From NCBI GenBank assembly GCA_963926925.1, contig CAWUZD010000047.1, positions 1 through 11,279 on the forward strand: a DNA stretch of 11,279 bases, written 5' to 3'. The notes beneath the pieces were generated by a model that was not told where the DNA came from, made no database searches, and worked only from the letters and a program-made list of their open reading frames with translations. Both the position numbers and the translations under genes were made by a program. The first letter of the stretch is position 1. Every line of letters starts with the position of its first letter. Origin of the DNA: Paralactobacillus_A sp963926925. GTDB lineage: Bacteria > Bacillota > Bacilli > Lactobacillales > Lactobacillaceae. Shown piece after piece: positions 5,575 through 11,279 of this stretch.

Positions 5575-7356
5575 ATGGCATCAGAATTGATTGAACATAA
5601 ACTTTCATTATTACCGGATATGCCTGGTTGTTACTTAATGAAGGATAAAAATGGCCGCATTATTTATGTTGGTAAAGCTAAAAATTTAAAGCATCGTGTT
5701 CGTTCTTATTTTAAGAGTAGTCATGAAGGAAAAACGGCACGTTTAGTTTCTGAAATTGCTGATTTTGAAACAATTATCACTTCAAATGATAAGGAAGCAT
5801 TTTTACTTGAAATTACGTTAATTCAGAAACACCAACCATATTTTAATATTAAACTTAAAAAAGGTACTGGTTATCCATATATTAAAATTACTAATGAACG
5901 TGATCCGCAGTTAGTAATTACTAACAAAATTAAAGATGATGGTGCCTATTATTTTGGTCCTTATCCTAACGTTTATGCGGCTAATGAAACCTTACATTTT
6001 TTATGGCGGACGTATCCTTTACGACGCTGTCATGGTTATCAGGGTCGGCCTTGTTTGTATTATCATATGGGACAATGTTTAGGTGCTTGTTTTCGAAAGG
6101 TACCTAAAAAAGAATATGATGAACAAATTGAAAAAATTAAGCGCTTCTTGAACGGCCATGTTAGTGAAGCCAAGAAAGAATTAACTGCTAAAATGCAGAA
6201 GGCTGCTGATAATCTTGAATTTGAACGGGCCGCTGAATTACGTGATCAAATTCACTATATTGAAGCAACGGTTGAAAAACAAAAGATTATTAGTAAGGAT
6301 TATACACCGCGTGATATTTTTGCTTACTATGTTGATAAAGGTTGGCTTTCTATTCAAATTTTTTCAATCCGGCAGGCCCGGTTAATGAAACGGGAAAAGC
6401 GGCTTTTTCCATTGGATGTTGATCCTGCCGAAGCTGTTACTAGTTTTATTGCGCAATTTTATCAAGAAGAAGGTAATATGCTACCAAGGGAAATTCTTGT
6501 GCCAGCAGATATTGAAAAAGATGTTCTTAAGGAAGCTTTGCATGTGCCAGTGCATACTCCACAACGTGGTACTAAAAAGGCGTTATTATTAATGGCCCAA
6601 AAAAATAGTCGTTTAGTTCTTGAAGAAAAGTTCCGTTTATTAGAATTAGATAATCGGCAAACGCTAGGTGCGCAACATGAAATTATGGCTGCGTTAGGCT
6701 TACCCGATGGTCATGTAATTGAAGCGTTTGACCATTCACATATTCAAGGAACTAATCCAGTTTCCGCGATGGTTTCCTTTGTTGACGGGCAACCATCGAA
6801 AAAATTATATCGGAAATATAAATTAGCTGAAGATACTGGTGGTAATAGTGCTGATGAAGCGGCTAATACCCGTGAAGTTATTCGGCGTCGTTATTTACGC
6901 TTATTAAAAGAAAAGAAACCATTACCTGATTTAATTTTGATGGATGGTGGCATTATTGAAATGAATGCGGCTAAGGATGTTCTTGAAAATGAATTAGATT
7001 TGCATATTCCGGTAGCTGGAATGGTTAAAAATGATAAGCATAAAACAGCGGCTTTGTTATATGGGGATGATGCCCATGAAATTCCATTAGATCACCAAAG
7101 CCAAGGCTTTTATTTATTACAACGTATTCAAGATGAAGTTCACCGTTTTGCAATCACATTCCACCGGCAATTACGGGCTAAGAATACTTTGAGTTCACGT
7201 TTAGAAGCGATTAATGGGGTTGGTCCAATGACACGGATTAAATTAATGAAGCATTTTAAAACTCTTAATAATATTAAAAACGCTGATGTTGCTGAAATTA
7301 AATCACTCGGAATTCCTGAAACAGTTGCTAAAACTATTAAATTAACATTGCAATAA
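5575..7356 (+). CDS. uvrC: UvrC, excinuclease ABC subunit C
   Basis: UvrC makes the 3' and 5' incisions around DNA lesions after UvrAB loading. The 593-aa product has the expected order: a GIY-YIG nuclease domain (about 12-95, with G18-C-Y20, Y31-V-G33, R41 and E79); a four-cysteine cluster C152, C160, C168 and C172, in the region that holds an iron-sulfur cluster in E. coli UvrC; a UVR motif for UvrB contact (about 197-232, LEFERAAELRDQI); an RNase H-like 5' nuclease domain with probable catalytic D386 (FDHSHIQG), D457 (LMDGG) and H523 (DEVHRFA); and a C-terminal helix-hairpin-helix DNA-binding region (about 540-593, INGVGPMTRIKLMKHF). GGGAGG (5560-5565) lies 9 nt before the ATG; a TTG at 5551 in the same frame lies upstream of that site and is rejected. 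Length is normal and no key residue is missing. No terminator follows, so read-through into obg is likely. Confidence 0.97.
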   Translation: MASELIEHKLSLLPDMPGCYLMKDKNGRIIYVGKAKNLKHRVRSYFKSSHEGKTARLVSEIADFETIITSNDKEAFLLEITLIQKHQPYFNIKLKKGTGYPYIKITNERDPQLVITNKIKDDGAYYFGPYPNVYAANETLHFLWRTYPLRRCHGYQGRPCLYYHMGQCLGACFRKVPKKEYDEQIEKIKRFLNGHVSEAKKELTAKMQKAADNLEFERAAELRDQIHYIEATVEKQKIISKDYTPRDIFAYYVDKGWLSIQIFSIRQARLMKREKRLFPLDVDPAEAVTSFIAQFYQEEGNMLPREILVPADIEKDVLKEALHVPVHTPQRGTKKALLLMAQKNSRLVLEEKFRLLELDNRQTLGAQHEIMAALGLPDGHVIEAFDHSHIQGTNPVSAMVSFVDGQPSKKLYRKYKLAEDTGGNSADEAANTREVIRRRYLRLLKEKKPLPDLILMDGGIIEMNAAKDVLENELDLHIPVAGMVKNDKHKTAALLYGDDAHEIPLDHQSQGFYLLQRIQDEVHRFAITFHRQLRAKNTLSSRLEAINGVGPMTRIKLMKHFKTLNNIKNADVAEIKSLGIPETVAKTIKLTLQ

Positions 7357-7375
7357 AAAAATTAAGCATTATTAT
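7348..7375 (+). promoter_or_regulatory. Possible promoter of obg at the end of uvrC
   Basis: TTGCAA (7348-7353) and TATTAT (7370-7375) are 16 nt apart and overlap the last codons of uvrC. The -35 match is only moderate. If used, the leader would be about 78 nt of very AT-rich sequence with no clear structure. Read-through from uvrC is equally possible. Confidence 0.35.
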
Positions 7376-7459
7376 GGAATAGTAATACTGAAAATTTAAA
7401 AAATAATTAATTAAAGAAATTTAAAGATGGTATTATTAGGAAAGGAGGAAATTAGATAT

Positions 7460-8758
7460 ATGTCAATGTTTGTTGATCAAGTATTTATTGAAGCTAAAGC
7501 AGGTAAAGGCGGCGACGGCATGGTAGCCTTCCGTCATGAAAAATTTGTACCCCTTGGCGGTCCATCTGGTGGTGATGGTGGCCGTGGTGGTAGTATCATT
7601 TTGAAAGTTGATCCTGGTTTACGGACATTAATGGACTTTCGTTATCATCGCCATTTTAATGCTGAAAATGGTGGAAATGGTATGATTAAGCAGATGTATG
7701 GTAAATCAGCTTCTGATATGATTTTACCTGTTCCTGAAGGCACGATTGTTCGTGATGCTGATACTAATGAATTATTAGGTGATTTGACTAAACCAGGCCA
7801 AACTTTAACAATTGCTAAAGGTGGCCGTGGTGGTCGCGGTAACATGCACTTTGTAACTGCACGAAATACTGCTCCTGAAATTGCTGAAAATGGTGAACCT
7901 GGTGAACATCGTTTTGTTAAATTGGAATTAAAGATTTTAGCTGACGTTGGTTTAGTTGGTTTCCCATCTGTTGGTAAATCAACATTATTATCAGTTGTTA
8001 CTAGTGCTAAACCTAAGATTGCGGCATATCAATTTACTACTTTGGTACCTAACTTAGGAATGGTGCAATTAGATGACGGTCGTGACTTTGTAATGGCTGA
8101 CTTACCAGGTTTAATTGAAGGTGCTTCTGAAGGTGTTGGCTTAGGAATTCAATTCTTACGTCATATCGAAAGAACACGGGTTATTTTACACTTGGTTGAT
8201 ATGTCACCATTAAGTGGTCGTGATCCATATACTGACTATGAACAAATTAGAAATGAATTGAAGAATTATGATCCAAGTTTACTTAAACGGCCTGAAATCA
8301 TCGTTGCTTCTAAGATGGATATGGAAGGTAGTGATGAACGCTTAAAGCAATTTAAGCAAGATTTAAGTAATCATGGCATTAAGAATCCAACTATTTTTCC
8401 AATTTCTAGTCTTACTCATAAAGGTTTACAACCATTGCTTAGTGCAACTGCTGATTTGTTGGCAACAACACCAGAATTTCCAATTGCTGATGAACCAGTT
8501 GTTACTGAAAAGAAGTACGAATATCAAGCTGATGAACCTAAGTTTAAGATTACTAAGGATGAAGATGGTAACTTCATTATTACTGGTAAACCAGTTGAAC
8601 GGTTAATTCAAATGAGTAATCTTGAACATGAAGATAGTATTCGGCGGCTTGCACGGCAATTACGGGGCATGGGTGTTGATGATGCTTTACGTGAAGCTGG
8701 TGCTAAGAACGGCGATATGGTTTACATTCTTGATTTTGGTTTTGAATTTGTCGAATAA
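7460..8758 (+). CDS. obg: Obg GTPase (ObgE/CgtA)
   Basis: Obg is an essential GTPase that binds the 50S subunit and links ribosome maturation to growth and stringent signalling. The 432-aa product has the Obg domain (about 1-158) with its glycine-rich loops (GKGGDG, GGPSGGDGGRGG, GGRGGRGN), the G domain with G1 GFPSVGKST (167-175), switch region TTLVPNLG (193-200), G3 DLPGLIEG (214-221), G4 ASKMD (283-287) and G5 ISS (315-317), and a C-terminal OCT domain (about 349-430). That last domain is typical of Firmicute Obg and absent from some proteobacterial forms. AAAGGAGG (7441-7448) lies 11 nt before the ATG at 7460; the earlier in-frame ATG at 7427 precedes that site and is rejected. No terminator is visible before the next gene, whose start is 42 nt away. 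Confidence 0.97.
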   Translation: MSMFVDQVFIEAKAGKGGDGMVAFRHEKFVPLGGPSGGDGGRGGSIILKVDPGLRTLMDFRYHRHFNAENGGNGMIKQMYGKSASDMILPVPEGTIVRDADTNELLGDLTKPGQTLTIAKGGRGGRGNMHFVTARNTAPEIAENGEPGEHRFVKLELKILADVGLVGFPSVGKSTLLSVVTSAKPKIAAYQFTTLVPNLGMVQLDDGRDFVMADLPGLIEGASEGVGLGIQFLRHIERTRVILHLVDMSPLSGRDPYTDYEQIRNELKNYDPSLLKRPEIIVASKMDMEGSDERLKQFKQDLSNHGIKNPTIFPISSLTHKGLQPLLSATADLLATTPEFPIADEPVVTEKKYEYQADEPKFKITKDEDGNFIITGKPVERLIQMSNLEHEDSIRRLARQLRGMGVDDALREAGAKNGDMVYILDFGFEFVE

Positions 8759-8800
8759 TATTAATTATTGTTTTTTGAAAAGTGAATAAGGAGTTTTATA

Positions 8801-10783
8801 ATGCATGAGCAAGTAACTAAACCCAAGCATGCAAACGTACAAAAGCGACGTTACATTACTGGATTTGATGGCTTACGTGCCTTAGGGGTAATTGGCGTTA
8901 TTTTCTACCATCTTAATCCATATGTTTTTAAAGGCGGTTATTTAGGGGTGCCTATTTTCTTAGTATTATCAGGTTATCTGATTACCGATTCATTTTTACG
9001 TGAATGGCATAATACTAAACAACTTAATTTAAAAAACTTCTTTGTACGACGGATGAAGCGCTTGTATCCCGCGTTAGTCACAATGTTATTAGCAACTTGT
9101 GCATATATTTGGTTATTCCAGCGTAATTTATTACACAATTTAAAGATGATTGTGTTTTCAAATTTGACGTATTGGTATAACTGGTGGGAAATTGCTCACG
9201 GGCAATCATACTTTGATCGTTTTTCAGGTAATGCTTCACCATTTACCCATTTGTGGACATTATCAATTGAAGGACAATTTTATTTAATTTGGCCATTTAT
9301 TATGTTGTTCTTCTTAATGATAGTTAAGAATCGTAAGCACATCTTTAACATTACGATTTTACTAACTGTTTTATCAACAGTATGGATGGCCTTTTTATAC
9401 CAACCAAATGTTGATCCTAGTCGTGTTTATTACGGGACTGGCACACGGGCTTTTTCAATTTTAATTGGTTGTGCATTAGCCTTTGTATGGCCAATGTCGC
9501 GTTTAAGTAAAAAAGCTGGTGCTAGTGTTAAACATACTTTGAATCTAATTGGTTTGATTGGTATGGTTGGGATGATTTGGTTGATTTTTACCATGAACGA
9601 TGAAGGTTTTTTTGTTTATCATGGTGGGATGCTATTATTTAGTATTTTTGTAGCAATGGTGATTGCAGTCGTTGCTCATCCAGCTTCTAGTTGGAATCGG
9701 TGGTTAACTAATCCGATTTTTAGTTGGTTAGGCAAACGGAGCTATGGAATTTATATTTATCAATTTCCAGTAATGATTTTCTTTGAAGATAAATTCCGTA
9801 ATGTTGCTAATCATCCAATCTTATATCCAACTATCGAAATTATTTTGATATTGGTTATTAGTGAAATATCATATCGTTTCATTGAACAACCAATGGCACA
9901 CTTTGATTATCGGCAAAGTTGGCAATTCATTAAGAATTTGTTCTCCACCCATAGTAAAATGGGCTTCAAACGGTGGAGTACTTATGCTTTAATGTTAATA
10001 TTTGCTGCCGGAATTTGTGGCATTATTGAGGCACCAGCCCAACGGACAGATGCTGCTGCTCATTCTAAGTTTGCTCAAACGTTAGATAAGAATAGTGCAG
10101 CTAATCAAAAGCACAATGCCGCTGTATTAGCTGCGGATAAACAGGCTAAGGCACTTTCTGCAAAAGCAGCTAAGAATAAATCAATGAGTTTATCATTGAG
10201 TATGTCACAAAGCAAGGCTCTTTCACAAGCGGCTAAGGATCATCCAGTGAATACTGATTATGAGAAATATGGATTATCACAGTTACAATTGCAACGCGCA
10301 CAAAATATGCAAATTACTGCTGTTGGTGATTCAGTTTTACTAGCTGGTTCATCATCATTGCAACAATTGTTCCCAAAGATGTATATCCAAGCTAAAGAAG
10401 GACGTAAACTTTCTGATGCTATTCCACTTTTCCAACAATTAGCGAATAGTGGTAATTTAGCACCAATTGTGTTAGTTTGTCTTGGTACTAATGGACCAAT
10501 TACTGATGATCAAGTTAACCAAGTAATGAAAATTATCGGATCTAACCGGCATGTTTTCTGGTTAACTGCGCATGTGCCGACTCGTTCTTGGCAAAATTCC
10601 GTTAATGCGACATTAGCGGCTAGTGCTAAGCGTTACAAGAATTTGACGTTGATTGACTGGAACAGTTATTCATCATCACATCCGGATTGGTTCTGGAACG
10701 ATGAAGTTCATCCACGTGAACCAAATGGAACGCAAGAATTTGGTGCATACATTGCTAAGAATATTTTAGATGATACGAAATAA
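8801..10783 (+). CDS. OatA-type peptidoglycan O-acetyltransferase (acyltransferase 3 plus SGNH)
   Basis: This is a 660-aa two-part membrane protein. Residues about 17-365 are an acyltransferase-3 domain (ITGFDGLRALGV, conserved H37 in FYH, the RRMKRLYPA segment at 83-91), with about ten hydrophobic helices between 24 and 360. Another helix near 394-410 leads out of the membrane. An Ala/Ser/Lys-rich linker (about 412-480, with a run of SLSLSMSQS) joins it to an extracytoplasmic SGNH-like esterase domain (about 500-660) with GDS (S511 as nucleophile), GTNG (562-565) and the DxxH pair D634 and H637. The OatA family passes acetyl groups across the membrane onto peptidoglycan MurNAc, giving lysozyme resistance; the related OatB acts on GlcNAc, and I cannot tell them apart here. 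AAGGAG (8788-8793) lies 7 nt before the ATG. It may be co-transcribed with obg. A strong terminator follows at once. Confidence 0.9.
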   Translation: MHEQVTKPKHANVQKRRYITGFDGLRALGVIGVIFYHLNPYVFKGGYLGVPIFLVLSGYLITDSFLREWHNTKQLNLKNFFVRRMKRLYPALVTMLLATCAYIWLFQRNLLHNLKMIVFSNLTYWYNWWEIAHGQSYFDRFSGNASPFTHLWTLSIEGQFYLIWPFIMLFFLMIVKNRKHIFNITILLTVLSTVWMAFLYQPNVDPSRVYYGTGTRAFSILIGCALAFVWPMSRLSKKAGASVKHTLNLIGLIGMVGMIWLIFTMNDEGFFVYHGGMLLFSIFVAMVIAVVAHPASSWNRWLTNPIFSWLGKRSYGIYIYQFPVMIFFEDKFRNVANHPILYPTIEIILILVISEISYRFIEQPMAHFDYRQSWQFIKNLFSTHSKMGFKRWSTYALMLIFAAGICGIIEAPAQRTDAAAHSKFAQTLDKNSAANQKHNAAVLAADKQAKALSAKAAKNKSMSLSLSMSQSKALSQAAKDHPVNTDYEKYGLSQLQLQRAQNMQITAVGDSVLLAGSSSLQQLFPKMYIQAKEGRKLSDAIPLFQQLANSGNLAPIVLVCLGTNGPITDDQVNQVMKIIGSNRHVFWLTAHVPTRSWQNSVNATLAASAKRYKNLTLIDWNSYSSSHPDWFWNDEVHPREPNGTQEFGAYIAKNILDDTK

Positions 10784-10787
10784 AGTG

Positions 10788-10825
10788 AAAACGTTAAGAG
10801 CAGTTAGTTCTTAACGTTTTTTTTT
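10788..10825 (+). terminator. Intrinsic terminator after the O-acetyltransferase gene
   Basis: AAAACGTTAAGA (10788-10799) pairs perfectly with TCTTAACGTTTT (10809-10820), with a 9-nt loop, and is followed by an uninterrupted run of nine T (10817-10825). It starts 4 nt after the stop codon. An A run on the other strand side is short, so it mainly serves the plus strand. Confidence 0.93.
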
Positions 10826-10886
10826 ATTTAAAATTGAGATAAAATATATAGCGACATTAGCGGACGATAAGTAGGAGTATGAACTT

Positions 10887-11279
10887 ATGGAATTAGAATT
10901 TTTAGGAACTGGTGCGGGTGTACCAGCACGTAATCGGAATGTTGCGAGCGTTGCCTTAAAGTTATTAGATGAACGGAATGAAGTCTGGTTATTTGATGCT
11001 GGTGAAGGAACACAACAACAAATTTTACGCACAACTTTAAAACCACGAAAAATCACTAAAATTTTTATTACGCACTTACATGGCGATCATATTTTTGGGT
11101 TACCTGGCTTATTATCAAGCCGGTCATTTCAAGGTGGCCAAGGTGTTTTAACCATTTATGGTCCCAAGGGTATTGAAGAATATGTGCGGACGAGTTTACG
11201 AATTTCTGAAAGTCATTTAACATATAAATTGAAGTTTGTTAACTTACCACAAGCAGGTGTTATTTTTGAAGATAAAACT
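10887..11279 (+). CDS. rnz: Ribonuclease Z, 3'-truncated by the window end
   Basis: RNase Z is a metallo-beta-lactamase-fold zinc endonuclease that trims the 3' trailer of tRNA precursors lacking an encoded CCA. The first 131 codons are present and open to the last base. The start MELEFLGTGAGVP is characteristic, DAGEGTQ (37-43) follows, and the zinc motif HLHGDH occupies 63-68 with H63, H65, D67 and H68 at the same numbers as in B. subtilis RNase Z. FGLPGLLSSRSFQGG (70-84) and YGPKG also fit. The remaining metal ligands and the tRNA-binding arm would lie beyond the window; the family is about 305-310 aa, so over half is missing. AGGAG (10873-10877) lies 9 nt before the ATG. A terminator upstream suggests its own promoter in the short AT-rich gap, where I see only weak -10-like sequences (TAAAAT at 10840-10845). 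Confidence 0.95.
   Translation, partial: MELEFLGTGAGVPARNRNVASVALKLLDERNEVWLFDAGEGTQQQILRTTLKPRKITKIFITHLHGDHIFGLPGLLSSRSFQGGQGVLTIYGPKGIEEYVRTSLRISESHLTYKLKFVNLPQAGVIFEDKT

Noticed and set aside
7427..7459. N-terminal extension of Obg from an ATG at 7427
   Set aside because: The strong AAAGGAGG lies downstream of this codon and serves the ATG at 7460; Obg proteins start at MxMFVDQ.
8373..8606. A 77-codon plus-strand frame inside obg
   Set aside because: It is an out-of-frame shadow with Leu/Gln-rich composition produced by obg codons and lacks an SD sequence.
10786..10799. cre-like sequence TGAAAACGTTAAGA matching the catabolite-control consensus at all but one position
   Set aside because: It coincides with the 5' arm of the terminator after the O-acetyltransferase gene, which explains the sequence fully, and one conserved C is replaced by G.
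10811..11056. An 81-codon minus-strand frame over the start of rnz
   Set aside because: It is antisense to the conserved RNase Z N-terminus and runs into the terminator; no independent support.
1..11279. Mobile element, defence island, CRISPR array, tRNA or rRNA
   Set aside because: No transposase or integrase frame, no regular repeat-spacer pattern, no terminal repeats and no cloverleaf-like or rRNA-like sequence was seen; the genes are all accounted for as core or small accessory genes.

Overview
The window looks like core chromosome from a low-GC Firmicute of the order Lactobacillales, most likely the family Lactobacillaceae. The evidence is AT-rich coding with strong A/T third-position bias, GGAGG-type ribosome binding sites, T-tailed intrinsic terminators, and proteins (EF-Tu, trigger factor, ClpX, EngB, UvrC, Obg, RNase Z) that read as lactobacillus versions. 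I cannot fix genus or species by eye. I see no transposase, integrase, phage gene, CRISPR array, rRNA or tRNA.

Layout, left to right: the 3' three quarters of tuf (EF-Tu) ending at a terminator; a 128-aa DUF302 protein; tig (trigger factor) with its own promoter and terminator; clpX behind an approximately 150-nt potentially structured leader; a terminator read through into engB, which is closely followed by a MazG-like gene; a very strong bidirectional terminator shared with a convergent 44-aa minus-strand gene; uvrC, divergent from that small gene; obg; an OatA-type membrane O-acetyltransferase; a terminator; and the 5' part of rnz (RNase Z), cut by the window end. All genes except the 44-aa one are on the plus strand.

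The functional theme is housekeeping. EF-Tu, trigger factor and ClpX cover elongation, nascent-chain folding and unfolding for ClpP proteolysis. EngB and Obg are ribosome-assembly GTPases. RNase Z matures tRNA 3' ends. UvrC does nucleotide excision repair, the MazG-like protein may clean the nucleotide pool, and the O-acetyltransferase modifies the cell envelope. The tuf-tig-clpX-engB and obg-rnz arrangements fit lactobacilli; the DUF302 gene, the MazG-like gene, the 44-aa gene and the acyltransferase are the accessory-looking pieces between them.

I looked for an undescribed multi-gene system and did not find one. The points worth a second look are small: a 44-aa gene that simple ORF calling would miss, a clpX leader with an upstream mini-ORF and competing hairpins, a dyad over the tig promoter, and genes placed just after terminators without a clear promoter of their own. 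Several annotated starts need trimming from the longest open frame (the DUF302 gene, clpX, engB, uvrC, obg); the chosen starts are justified in each entry.
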